The position numbers and the translations under genes were made by a program. Shown here one piece after another: positions 1-8,096 of a stretch of DNA of 20,552 nucleotides. This stretch comes from SZUA-36 sp964650905 (GTDB taxonomy: Bacteria > Pseudomonadota > Gammaproteobacteria > Xanthomonadales > SZUA-36): assembly GCA_964650905.1 (NCBI GenBank), contig CAZYVH010000053.1:1-20552 (forward strand), given 5' to 3'. Numbering within the stretch: position 1 is the first letter of the stretch; every line of letters begins with the position of its first letter. Under the pieces are notes generated by a model. That model searched no databases. It worked only from the letters and a program-made list of their open reading frames with translations, and was not told where the DNA came from.

Positions 1-47
1 CCGGTGCCGCCCGCCATGATCAGGACACCCTGTCCGGGTCGTTTCAT
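1..47 (-). CDS. murG: MurG, lipid II synthase (N-terminal fragment, cut by window edge)
   Basis: Only the first 15 or so codons are present. They read MKRPGQGVLIMAGGTG, matching the start of MurG, whose N-terminal Rossmann domain carries a glycine-rich GGTGGH loop. In the family this peripheral inner-membrane glycosyltransferase adds GlcNAc from UDP-GlcNAc to lipid I to make lipid II. The ATG overlaps the ftsW stop as ATGA, so it is translationally linked to ftsW, and ftsW-murG is the normal dcw order. The call rests on a short motif plus context. Confidence 0.88.
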   Translation of the reverse strand, partial: MKRPGQGVLIMAGGT

Positions 48-1243
48 GCGCGCACCCGGACTGTGTTGCGAACCCGTGCGGGTATCAAGGGTGCGTCGCG
101 GTCAAGTTCGTAGCGAATTCTGAATACAATACCCAGCGCAACAAGCGTCATCAGCAGGCTGCTGCCACCGGAACTTATCAGTGGTAATGTCAAGCCTTTG
201 GTGGGCAAAACACCGAGGTTTACACCGATACTAACCAGTGCCTGCAATCCAATCCACAAACCAACACCATAGGCCATGTTGCCAGCGAACGGCTTAGCCG
301 CCCTGTGCGCCCTCAGACCAACACTCATGATGCGGGTCACCAGCAACATGTACAATGACAGTATGAAAATGACCCCAACCAGCCCGAATTCCTCAGCCAG
401 CACTGCAAATATGAAATCGGTATGCGCTTCGGGTAAATAGAACAGCTTTTGGATGCTGGCGCCCAGGCCAACACCAAAAATTTCACCGCGGCCGACCGCA
501 ATCAGCGCCTGGGTCAATTGGAACCCGCTGTTGAACGGATCCGCCCAGGGATCGGTAAAGCTAATGATGCGCCTGAGCCTGTATGGCTCCATCGCAGCCA
601 TGCCAAATACCGGCAGAGCCAATAGCGCCAGCACCAGGATGTGTCGCCATGCTGCACCGGCGAGCCACACCATGCCACCAACGATCGCAGTAATGACAGC
701 TGCACTGCCCAGGTCGGGCTGCATTAATAAAATACCCGTTAACATGGCCGACAACAGCAGTGGTTTGAGCGTGTCAAAAAAACGGATCTTGAGCATTTCG
801 GCCTTACGTACCAGGTAACCCGCCATGTAAATAATGACCATTATCTTGACAGCCTCAACGACCTGGAAACTGATAAAGCCCAAGTTGATCCAGCGGGTGC
901 TGCCGTTGACGCTGTGCCCGATCCCGGGTATAAACACCAGCAGCAGAAGCAATGCAGACAACCACATCAGAGGACGGCTTAGGCGCTCGAGAAATGCAAT
1001 CGGGATGCTGCGGAAACCCCGGGCCAGCATCAGACCCAGGAGGACATAGACCAGGTGGCGCAGTAGATAGTAGTAAGTGTTCACACCATGGCTCTGGGCA
1101 ATTGCAATGGATGATGAAGCCACCATGACAACGCCGGATGCGACCAACAGCAATACCGGAACCAGCAACCATGCATCAACGGTTGCCGCCTTGTTAAAGC
1201 GTGGTCCGCGTTGCGCCTGTTGTTTGACCAATGCTTTTTTCAT
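44..1243 (-). CDS. ftsW: FtsW, septal peptidoglycan glycosyltransferase (SEDS family)
   Basis: Protein of 399 residues with a basic cytoplasmic N-tail (1-22) followed by about ten hydrophobic segments. SEDS hallmarks are visible: YLPEAHTDFIFAVLAEE near 269-285, with D276 matching the conserved catalytic aspartate, and the C-terminal signature LPTKGLTLPLISSGGSS at 346-362. In the family FtsW polymerises lipid II into septal glycan strands together with FtsI, which is encoded in the same operon. The ATG overlaps the mraY stop (ATGA), and its own stop overlaps the murG start. In most gammaproteobacteria murD lies upstream, between mraY and ftsW; here the two genes touch directly. Confidence 0.97.
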   Translation of the reverse strand: MKKALVKQQAQRGPRFNKAATVDAWLLVPVLLLVASGVVMVASSSIAIAQSHGVNTYYYLLRHLVYVLLGLMLARGFRSIPIAFLERLSRPLMWLSALLLLLVFIPGIGHSVNGSTRWINLGFISFQVVEAVKIMVIIYMAGYLVRKAEMLKIRFFDTLKPLLLSAMLTGILLMQPDLGSAAVITAIVGGMVWLAGAAWRHILVLALLALPVFGMAAMEPYRLRRIISFTDPWADPFNSGFQLTQALIAVGRGEIFGVGLGASIQKLFYLPEAHTDFIFAVLAEEFGLVGVIFILSLYMLLVTRIMSVGLRAHRAAKPFAGNMAYGVGLWIGLQALVSIGVNLGVLPTKGLTLPLISSGGSSLLMTLVALGIVFRIRYELDRDAPLIPARVRNTVRVRA

Positions 1244-2322
1244 CGTATCTTCAGTGTCGCCAGTCCGCTCAGTACCAGAATGACCGAAATAATCCAGAAT
1301 CTTACGATGACCCGGGGTTCGGGCCAGCCTTTCAATTCAAAATGGTGATGGATGGGTGCCATGCGGAATATCCTGCGGCCGGTCAATTTGAAAGAAGCAA
1401 CCTGCAGGATGACCGATACCGTTTCAATCACAAATACACCGCCCATCAAGGCAAAAACCAACTCCTGGCGGACGATGACGGCGATAAGCCCGAGCGCTGC
1501 CCCCATGGCCAGCGCGCCAATATCTCCCATAAATACCTGTGCCGGGTACGTGTTGAACCACAAAAAGCCGAGTCCCGCTCCGGCCAGAGCACCACAAAAA
1601 ATGATTAATTCACCGGCACCGGCGACATATGGCACACCGAGATAATCGGAAAAGATTGCGTGACCCGCCACGTACGCAAATATACCCAGCGCCACTGCTA
1701 CAAATACGGCCGGCATGATCGCCAGCCCGTCCAGACCATCGGTCAGATTGACGGCATTGGAAAACCCAACGATATAAAAATAGGCCACGGCCACGTAACC
1801 CATCCCAAGTGGTATCACGATACCCTTGAAAAAGGGTACGATCATCTCGGTCTCGGCTGGTGACTCGGTATGCAGATACAGATAAATCGCAGCGGCCAGA
1901 CCCACAAGCGACTGGAGCAGGTATTTCCAGCGTGCAGCCAAACCGCCAGAGTCCCGCAGCACCAACTTACGGTAATCGTCGACCCAGCCGATGGCACCGA
2001 ATGCCAATGTCACCAGCAACACGGTCCAGACATAGTGATTGCCCAGATCGGACCACAGCAGCGTGGAGACCATGATGGCGAAGAGGATCAATGCGCCACC
2101 CATGGTCGGCGTACCTGCCTTGGAAAAGTGTGACTCAGGGCCCAGCCTCCTGATCGGCTGGCCGACCTGACTTTTGAGCATGCGACGAATAAATGCGGGC
2201 CCCATCAGAAGTGAAATTGCAAGTGCGGTCAGCGCACTGAGGATGCCCCGCAGCGTGAGGTATGAAAATACACTGAAGTCCGGATTAAACCCCGCCAGCC
2301 AATTGAACAGCTTCAGCAACAT
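1240..2322 (-). CDS. mraY: MraY, phospho-MurNAc-pentapeptide transferase
   Basis: Integral membrane enzyme that moves phospho-MurNAc-pentapeptide from UDP to undecaprenyl phosphate, making lipid I. The start is the ATG at 2322, giving 360 residues, the same length as the E. coli enzyme, and the typical N-terminus MLLKLFNWLAGF. The frame stays open upstream to 2439, but that part overlaps murF and looks like read-through. Visible family motifs are VDDYRKL (114-120) with the catalytic aspartate pair, NLTDGLDGL (192-200), FMGD (264-267) and MAPIHHHFELKGWPEPRV (321-338). The usual serine in DxGSLALG is alanine here (DIGALAMG), a mild variation. The start overlaps the murF stop as TGATG, and the stop overlaps ftsW as ATGA. 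Confidence 0.97.
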   Translation of the reverse strand: MLLKLFNWLAGFNPDFSVFSYLTLRGILSALTALAISLLMGPAFIRRMLKSQVGQPIRRLGPESHFSKAGTPTMGGALILFAIMVSTLLWSDLGNHYVWTVLLVTLAFGAIGWVDDYRKLVLRDSGGLAARWKYLLQSLVGLAAAIYLYLHTESPAETEMIVPFFKGIVIPLGMGYVAVAYFYIVGFSNAVNLTDGLDGLAIMPAVFVAVALGIFAYVAGHAIFSDYLGVPYVAGAGELIIFCGALAGAGLGFLWFNTYPAQVFMGDIGALAMGAALGLIAVIVRQELVFALMGGVFVIETVSVILQVASFKLTGRRIFRMAPIHHHFELKGWPEPRVIVRFWIISVILVLSGLATLKIR

Positions 2323-3674
2323 CAGCCAGTCCCCCAGGTGTATTCCCTGTGCCCGGATATTGCACTGACAACCTGCTCCATACCCATGGAGCGTGAACCC
2401 TTGACCAGGCAGGCAACACCCGGTCTGAGCTGCATGCACAACGCCTTGATCAGGTCTTCGCGGTTATTAAAATGTGCGGCCATCTCCCCAAAGGCATCAA
2501 CGGTGGCGGCACTGGCAGTCCCGACAGCAAACAATCGTTTGACCCCGAGAGAGCGAGCGACGTCACCCAGTTCCGCGTGCATTTTGCGGCTGCCTGAACC
2601 CAGCTCCTGCATATCCCCCAGGACCAGCCATGGTTCACCGTGTTGTGCGCCAAGAACCTGCAGTGCCGCATACAAGGAAGCAGGATTGGCGTTATAGGTG
2701 TCATCGATCACGGTCCAGCCGGCGCGCACTGGCACCAGGTTGAGCCTGCCGGGCACCGGCTTGACGGACTCAAGCCCGGTCCTGATATCCCGAAGAGGTA
2801 CTCCGAGCGCAAGGCAAGCCGCCGTAGCGGCCATCGCATTACGGAGGTTGTGTTCACCCGGCAATGGCAGTTGCAATGGGAATTCACCTGACGGGGTTGA
2901 AATAACCGGCTGCTCCCTGTTGCCTCTGATACTGACATGCTTGCCACCTTCTGTATTGAAAAAACAGGTATTTTCAGCGCTGTTCATGTCCAGCCACAGA
3001 TCGATCCAGGGCTCCGCTGCATTGATGATGGCCGTGCCACCCGCCGGCAAGCTCGCAAATAACTCACCCTTGGTACGCGCCGCACCCTCTTCGGTGATAA
3101 AACCCTGCAAATGTGCAGGGCCGATATTGGTAATGAGTCCCACATCCGGCCGAGCGATAGTGGCAAGGTAGGCGATATCACCTGGGTTGCTGGCACCCAT
3201 TTCAAGCACCGCGAAAGCGTGTGACTGGTTCAACCTGAAAAGCGTCAGTGGCAGACCCAGCTCATTATTAAAATTGCCCTTGGTGGACAGTACTTCGTCC
3301 TTTTGCCCAAGTACGCTCACGACCATTTCCCTGACCGTGGTCTTGCCATTGCTGCCGGTGATGCCTACGACCCTGATATCATGCTGGCCGCGCCAGTAGG
3401 TGGCCAATACCCCCAGCGCCCGTATCACGTCATCAACCAGGAGTAAGGGCAAGGACGTTTCCACTCGACGGCTGGCCAGCACAGCCTGTGCACCGCTTTG
3501 CATGGCCATGTCAACATGGTCATGTCCATCAAAGGAACACCCGATGAGCGCCGCAAACAACATACCCGGCTTGACCTGGCGACTATCGGTTGTAATCCCT
3601 GTAAAGGTACTGTCAGAACGTGGCGGCTTACACTTGAGAAGCCGCGCAGCCCGTCCTGTGCGCATCTGGATCAC
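2322..3674 (-). CDS. murF: MurF, UDP-MurNAc-tripeptide:D-Ala-D-Ala ligase
   Basis: ATP-dependent cytoplasmic ligase that adds D-Ala-D-Ala to UDP-MurNAc-tripeptide, the last soluble step of lipid II precursor synthesis. The 450-residue protein has a Mur-type P-loop, GITGSNGKTT at 104-113, the KGNFNNELGLPLTL segment that follows it in MurF, and a C-terminal Mur ligase domain with DDTYNANPASL. The preferred start is GTG at 3674: it overlaps the murE stop as GTGA and has GGGGAG six bases upstream. The ATG at 3665 is an alternative but sits too far from that site. The N-terminal domain is somewhat short compared with E. coli MurF. Confidence 0.95.
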   Translation of the reverse strand: MIQMRTGRAARLLKCKPPRSDSTFTGITTDSRQVKPGMLFAALIGCSFDGHDHVDMAMQSGAQAVLASRRVETSLPLLLVDDVIRALGVLATYWRGQHDIRVVGITGSNGKTTVREMVVSVLGQKDEVLSTKGNFNNELGLPLTLFRLNQSHAFAVLEMGASNPGDIAYLATIARPDVGLITNIGPAHLQGFITEEGAARTKGELFASLPAGGTAIINAAEPWIDLWLDMNSAENTCFFNTEGGKHVSIRGNREQPVISTPSGEFPLQLPLPGEHNLRNAMAATAACLALGVPLRDIRTGLESVKPVPGRLNLVPVRAGWTVIDDTYNANPASLYAALQVLGAQHGEPWLVLGDMQELGSGSRKMHAELGDVARSLGVKRLFAVGTASAATVDAFGEMAAHFNNREDLIKALCMQLRPGVACLVKGSRSMGMEQVVSAISGHREYTWGTG

Positions 3675-5128
3675 GCGGCGCTCCCCAACACGGCGCGTAT
3701 GGTCTCCTCATCGCTGAACGGGATTCGACGACTACCGATCTCCTGCCAGGTTTCATGACCTTTACCCGCTACGAGTACAACATCACCGGCTTTACAATTT
3801 GCAATGGCTTTGCGAATCGCTGTCCCACGGTCTGGCTCCACGATTGCCCGACCCGGCAATTCAAGTCCGGCGATCACGTCATCAATGATGCTGGCTGCGG
3901 GTTCATCACGCGGGTTGTCACTGGTGACGAAAATGTCATCGGCCAATAATTCCGCAGCCCGGCCCATTTGCGGCCGTTTGCCCTGGTCACGATTGCCACC
4001 ACAGCCAAAAACACATACCAGTCTGCCGTGCAGATGCGCACGCACCGCCTCTAATGCGTGCTCAAGTGCGTCCGGTGTATGTGCATAATCGACTACCACC
4101 ACGGGCTGATCCCGGCGCCCTTCGAGACGCATCATTCTGCCCGGTACCGGTTGCATGGTTTCCAGTTGGTGCAATACACGGTTCCAGGGCATGCCCAGTA
4201 ATGCCAGCGTGCCGGCTGTGGCCAACAAGTTCGACGCATTGAATTCACCCAATAGACAGGTACGAATCTCTGCGCTCCCCCATGGCCCGTTGATCTGGAT
4301 CGTCATGCCATCGACATCCATGTCAAGGACCTGTGCCTGCAACTCGGCACCTTTTTGCAGTCCAAAACTGAGCATCTGCATACCGCCGTTCAATTCACCA
4401 AACCACTGCCGGCCATAGGCATCATCACAGTTGATAATCGCAAACTTCGCCGCGTAGTCGGTAAACAACAGCCTCTTGGCTGCCGCATAAGCGTCCATAT
4501 CAGCGTGGTAATCGAGGTGGTCGCGACTGAGATTGGTGAAAATTGCTGCATCAAACTGTACCGTCTGACAACGATTCTGCTGCAGAGCGTGCGATGAAAC
4601 CTCCATGGCAAGGCGTTCCACATCCGCAGCCAGGCAGGTGGATAAAATCTTTTGCAACTGCAGCGCATCCGGTGTCGTGCGCTCGCCGCTTTGCAGCTTG
4701 TCGGCCGGCCCGTAGCCCAGTGTCCCGACCACACCGGCGTTGTCGTAGACACGTTGCCAGGACTGGGCCAAAAAATGGGCCACCGACGTTTTGCCATTGG
4801 TACCCGTCACGCCGGCGATCATCATCTGCTCAGAAGGCGCACCGTAGTAGCGTGATGCCAGTTCACCCAGTTTTTCTTCCAGACCGCTAACCTGTACAAC
4901 AGGCACCGGCAAGACCGGCGTACGCCGTAATCCAGCATGTAACACTGCAACAGCACCCGCATCAACAGCAGCACGGGCATAGTCCAGACCATGGCTGGAG
5001 CCACCCTGTACAGCGACAAATACATCCTCATTATCAATCCGGCGATGATCCAGGCAAATACCGGATATCCGGATATCCGGTACCTTGTCTGCCCAGCCGG
5101 TAAGCAGATCAGCCAGAAGAATGCTCAT
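3671..5128 (-). CDS. murE: MurE, UDP-MurNAc-L-Ala-D-Glu:meso-diaminopimelate ligase
   Basis: Cytoplasmic Mur ligase that adds the third stem-peptide residue. The 485-residue protein has the P-loop GVTGTNGKTS (106-115), a probable carbamylated lysine at K218 in AAAKRLLF, and DYAHTPDAL (347-355). The substrate-selecting motif is DNPRDEP (404-410): DNPR marks enzymes that use meso-diaminopimelate rather than lysine, which fits Gram-negative peptidoglycan. The ATG overlaps the ftsI stop (ATGA), and the stop overlaps the murF GTG (GTGA). Codons 16-23 contain a perfect 24-bp palindrome, reported separately. Confidence 0.97.
   Translation of the reverse strand: MSILLADLLTGWADKVPDIRISGICLDHRRIDNEDVFVAVQGGSSHGLDYARAAVDAGAVAVLHAGLRRTPVLPVPVVQVSGLEEKLGELASRYYGAPSEQMMIAGVTGTNGKTSVAHFLAQSWQRVYDNAGVVGTLGYGPADKLQSGERTTPDALQLQKILSTCLAADVERLAMEVSSHALQQNRCQTVQFDAAIFTNLSRDHLDYHADMDAYAAAKRLLFTDYAAKFAIINCDDAYGRQWFGELNGGMQMLSFGLQKGAELQAQVLDMDVDGMTIQINGPWGSAEIRTCLLGEFNASNLLATAGTLALLGMPWNRVLHQLETMQPVPGRMMRLEGRRDQPVVVVDYAHTPDALEHALEAVRAHLHGRLVCVFGCGGNRDQGKRPQMGRAAELLADDIFVTSDNPRDEPAASIIDDVIAGLELPGRAIVEPDRGTAIRKAIANCKAGDVVLVAGKGHETWQEIGSRRIPFSDEETIRAVLGSAA
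5059..5082. repeat. Perfect 24-bp palindrome inside murE
   Basis: The half-site TACCGGATATCC is followed at once by its exact reverse complement, with no spacer. CCGGATAT also repeats in tandem within it. It lies in the 5' coding part of murE, where it encodes the PDIRISG region. The sequence fact is certain; no function is known to me, and it may be a by-product of the repeated DIRIS-like codons. Confidence 0.9.
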
Positions 5129-6837
5129 TCTCCTTCTCCCCCAGCCCGTGTATCTGATTTAGCCAGCATGCCGGGGTAATCATCGGGTGGTATATTCAGC
5201 AGGCGAAACGCACCTGTCATGACCTTGGAAAACAGCGGCGCAGCAACCAGCCCACCGTAATACTCATCACCGGTCGGGTCATTGATCACGACGACACAGA
5301 CCAGGCGCGGCTTACTGGCGGGTCCAAAACCTGCAAAACTTGAAACATATCTGGCAGCGGCATAACCGGATGCGCTGACCTTGTGCGAGGTACCGGTTTT
5401 TCCCGCAATGCGGTAATTTACAACACGTGCCAACCTGCCAGTGCCTTCAATGGTCGGAACTGTCTCCAGCATCCTGGCCAGTGTGCTGGCAATAGCCGGG
5501 TCGATGGCAGAAATGGGCGGATTATTCGAACCCAGGATGAAAGAAGGTTGATGCAGCTTGCCACCATTGGCGATGGCAGCATACGCCTGTGCAAGCTGTA
5601 ATGGTGTTGTGGAAACACCATAACCAAAGGCAATGGTGGCCTGTTCCAGACGACGCCAGCGCTGATAGTTACGCAAAACACCTGCAGATTCACCTGGAAA
5701 ACCCGTGCCGGTGGCCTCACCAAATCCAAAATGTCTGTAGGTTTCCCACATCCTGGCCGGCTCAAGCTGGAGCGCCAGTTTGGTGATACCGACATTACTG
5801 GATTTGGTCAGGATACCGGTGGCATCAAGCAAACCATAATTACGATGGTCCTGTATGGTGTGGCCCGAAACGACGATGTAACCTGGCGATGTGTCTACCG
5901 GTGTGGTCGGTGTCGCTATGTGATTTTCAAGTACCGAGGCCATTGCGACCGGCTTCATCACTGAACCTGGTTCGATGACATCCGTCACACTGCGATTGCG
6001 CATGGCATCCGTATCATGACCCGGGTCGTTGGGGTTATAGGACGGCTGATTGACCATGGCCAGCACTTCGCCGGTGTCTGCGTCCAGGACCACGACACTG
6101 CCCGAGCGGGCGCCATGCTGCAGAACGGCACTTTGCAACTCACGGTAAGCCAGGTATTGAAGACGCTTGTCTATGGTCACGTGCAGGTCTTTGCCCGGAT
6201 CGGCTTCCTCGATCAGGACGGCTTCTTCGACTGTTTGACCCTTGCGGTCCCGTATGACGCGCTTGCGTCCGGGACTACCGGCCAACCAGTCGTCATAGGC
6301 AAGTTCCAGCCCCTCCTGACCGATATCGTCAATGTTGGTAAAACCAATCACGTGTGAGGCAATGGAGCCTGCCGGGTAAAACCGTCGATACTCTTTCTGC
6401 AGGTATACGCCAGGAATCTTAAGCCGGCTGATGCGGGCGGCCAAATTCGGGTTCAGGCGTCTGCGCAACCAGACAAATTCCCTGCTGGAGCGCTGCGTCA
6501 ATTTACGCTCTATGTCATCGGGGTTGGAGCCCAGCAATTTTGCCAGGGGTTTGATGTTTTCCGGATATTCAAGCAACTGGCCGGGGTTCACCCACACAGA
6601 GTCCACCGGCGTGCTAACAGCAAGTGGTTCGCCATTACGGTCACTGATAACACCCCGTGTGGATGGAATGATGACTTCCCGCAAAAAACGGGCTTCTCCC
6701 TGTCCCTGCAGGAAATCAGTCTCCATGACCTGTAAATTCACCGCCCGTGCAATCAACGCGATCGCACACAGGCCGAACATCAGCAAAACGGCAAAAAGTC
6801 TGCTGCTGGGTGCGGTGTGAAGGCTTTTTGCATTCAA
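5125..6837 (-). CDS. ftsI: FtsI (PBP3), septal peptidoglycan transpeptidase
   Basis: Class B penicillin-binding protein of 570 residues that cross-links septal peptidoglycan in the periplasm, working with FtsW. One N-terminal membrane anchor spans about 14-36, followed by the dimerisation/pedestal region (STRGVISDRNGEPLAVS near 59-75) and the transpeptidase domain. Active-site motifs are intact: SVMK (292-295, catalytic S292), SSN (346-348) and KTGT (480-483). The start is TTG at 6837, overlapping the ftsL stop as TTGA. No in-frame ATG occurs before codon 20, inside the anchor, and the ATG at 6833 is out of frame, so TTG is the only sensible start. The Shine-Dalgarno sequence is weak, suggesting coupling to ftsL translation. 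Confidence 0.96.
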   Translation of the reverse strand: MNAKSLHTAPSSRLFAVLLMFGLCAIALIARAVNLQVMETDFLQGQGEARFLREVIIPSTRGVISDRNGEPLAVSTPVDSVWVNPGQLLEYPENIKPLAKLLGSNPDDIERKLTQRSSREFVWLRRRLNPNLAARISRLKIPGVYLQKEYRRFYPAGSIASHVIGFTNIDDIGQEGLELAYDDWLAGSPGRKRVIRDRKGQTVEEAVLIEEADPGKDLHVTIDKRLQYLAYRELQSAVLQHGARSGSVVVLDADTGEVLAMVNQPSYNPNDPGHDTDAMRNRSVTDVIEPGSVMKPVAMASVLENHIATPTTPVDTSPGYIVVSGHTIQDHRNYGLLDATGILTKSSNVGITKLALQLEPARMWETYRHFGFGEATGTGFPGESAGVLRNYQRWRRLEQATIAFGYGVSTTPLQLAQAYAAIANGGKLHQPSFILGSNNPPISAIDPAIASTLARMLETVPTIEGTGRLARVVNYRIAGKTGTSHKVSASGYAAARYVSSFAGFGPASKPRLVCVVVINDPTGDEYYGGLVAAPLFSKVMTGAFRLLNIPPDDYPGMLAKSDTRAGGEGE

Positions 6838-7103
6838 GGCCTGACTACCAGGATTTTAGTTTTCACAGGTTGTTCCATGTGCAGCAGACGGCGTGCCTTT
6901 TTCTCAATTTCACTGGCATCTGCCAGCCACGCCTGCTCTATCTGCAAACGACTCCACTCCGCCAGGCCTTCGTCCTGGCTGATATCGAGGACACTCAGTT
7001 CCATCGCCAATTGACGACTTTGATGACGGTTATATATAACCCCCAACGCTGAGACAACGTCCAATACGAGTATCAATGTCAGAACAGTGATTTGTGACTT
7101 CAA
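6834..7103 (-). CDS. ftsL: FtsL, divisome membrane protein
   Basis: Small bitopic protein of 89 residues with one membrane segment (about 5-24), then a periplasmic heptad-like stretch with leucines and other hydrophobics (about 35-75), the typical FtsL architecture. In the family FtsL joins FtsB and FtsQ to recruit and activate FtsW/FtsI. Sequence conservation of FtsL is low, so the call leans on size, topology and its place between rsmH and ftsI. The start is TTG at 7103, overlapping the rsmH stop (TTGA), with GGAGA seven bases upstream; no ATG could give a complete membrane segment. Confidence 0.93.
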   Translation of the reverse strand: MKSQITVLTLILVLDVVSALGVIYNRHQSRQLAMELSVLDISQDEGLAEWSRLQIEQAWLADASEIEKKARRLLHMEQPVKTKILVVRP

Positions 7104-8026
7104 GCCAGTTTCTCCGCAACTCTCATGATGGCACTGCGCGCCCTGGGATTTGCGGTAACTTCCTGCTCGGAGGGACGAATGACTTTGCCGACCAGTTTAA
7201 GACTCGCCGACCAATCCGGGTGATCAGGTATGTTGCGGCGGATCTTACCTGGTCTTACGGCTTCTCTGAATGTCCGTTTGACCAGGCGATCCTCCAGTGA
7301 GTGAAAGCTGATTACCACCAGTCTCCCACCCGGGCGCAATTGCCTGATTGCTGCTTCCAGCCCTGTAGCCAGATCACCCAATTCGTTATTTACAGCTATT
7401 CGGATTGCCTGGAAGCATCGTGTCGCCGGATGCTTTTTTTCATGTTTGCCAATCGTTTGCCCAATCAAATCCGCCAGTTGCCTGGTGGACTCAATCTGCT
7501 GCTTCTGCCGGGCTTTCACGATACTCCTGGCAATCCTGCGCGCGTGGCGCTCCTCTCCAAACTCCCAAAACACGCGGGACATTTCCCGCTCCGGCGTATC
7601 CGCAAGCCAAACGGCAGCCGATACACCCTTTTTTGGGTCCATCCGCATATCCAGCGGGCCATCCTTGTCAAAGGAAAAGCCTCGTGCCGGATCGTCCAGT
7701 TGTGGTGAAGAAACTCCGAGATCGAATAGTATTCCATCCAGGCTTCTTTCTATGTGCCACACCCGGACCATGCGGTCCATCTCCGCAAAACTCCCCTGGA
7801 CGATTGAAAAATTGGACACGCCTGCCCATTCTTCCTGACCCGCTGCAAGCGCCTGCGGGTCTTTATCCAGGGTATATAAGCATCCTTGCCCCGTCAGCCT
7901 GGCCATAATGGCCCGACTGTGTCCACCCCTGCCAAACGTTGCGTCCAGATAGATACCATCTGCCCGAATCCGAAGTGATGAAACCACTTCTTCCAGCATG
8001 ACAGGGCGATGCTGACAGGTACTCAT
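7100..8026 (-). CDS. rsmH: RsmH (MraW), 16S rRNA m4C1402 N4-methyltransferase
   Basis: SAM-dependent methyltransferase that modifies C1402 in the decoding centre of 16S rRNA, together with RsmI, whose gene is also in this window (9171-9998). The 308-residue protein has the SAM loop DATFGRGGHS (28-37), FDLGVSSPQLD (101-111), GPLDMRMD (123-130) and the C-terminal VISFHSLEDRLVK motif. The ATG at 8026 is the first start after an in-frame stop at 8038-8036. It lies 55 bases after the mraZ stop, the only real gap in the operon; its stop overlaps the ftsL TTG. Confidence 0.97.
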   Translation of the reverse strand: MSTCQHRPVMLEEVVSSLRIRADGIYLDATFGRGGHSRAIMARLTGQGCLYTLDKDPQALAAGQEEWAGVSNFSIVQGSFAEMDRMVRVWHIERSLDGILFDLGVSSPQLDDPARGFSFDKDGPLDMRMDPKKGVSAAVWLADTPEREMSRVFWEFGEERHARRIARSIVKARQKQQIESTRQLADLIGQTIGKHEKKHPATRCFQAIRIAVNNELGDLATGLEAAIRQLRPGGRLVVISFHSLEDRLVKRTFREAVRPGKIRRNIPDHPDWSASLKLVGKVIRPSEQEVTANPRARSAIMRVAEKLA

Positions 8027-8041
8027 CTGACCCGGTCAAAA

Positions 8042-8096
8042 CGCTTGGTCCTGATTACCGTCCTCCCATTTAACAATCGCTCTATAACACCAAGCG
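8042..8096 (-). repeat. 8-bp inverted repeat spanning the mraZ stop and the mraZ-rsmH gap
   Basis: CGCTTGGT at 8042-8049 is the exact reverse complement of ACCAAGCG at 8089-8096, with 39 bases between. In the operon mRNA the arms could pair, enclosing the mraZ stop codon and a purine-rich GGGAGG. There is no T-run, so it is not a standard terminator. An 8-bp match at this spacing can arise by chance. Confidence 0.4.

Noticed and set aside
2323..2439. Upstream extension of the mraY frame by 39 codons
   Set aside because: It lies inside the murF coding end; the ATG at 2322 gives the exact family length and N-terminus.
7405..7908. 167-codon plus-strand frame opposite rsmH
   Set aside because: Antisense shadow of a well-conserved gene, proline- and serine-rich with no domain.
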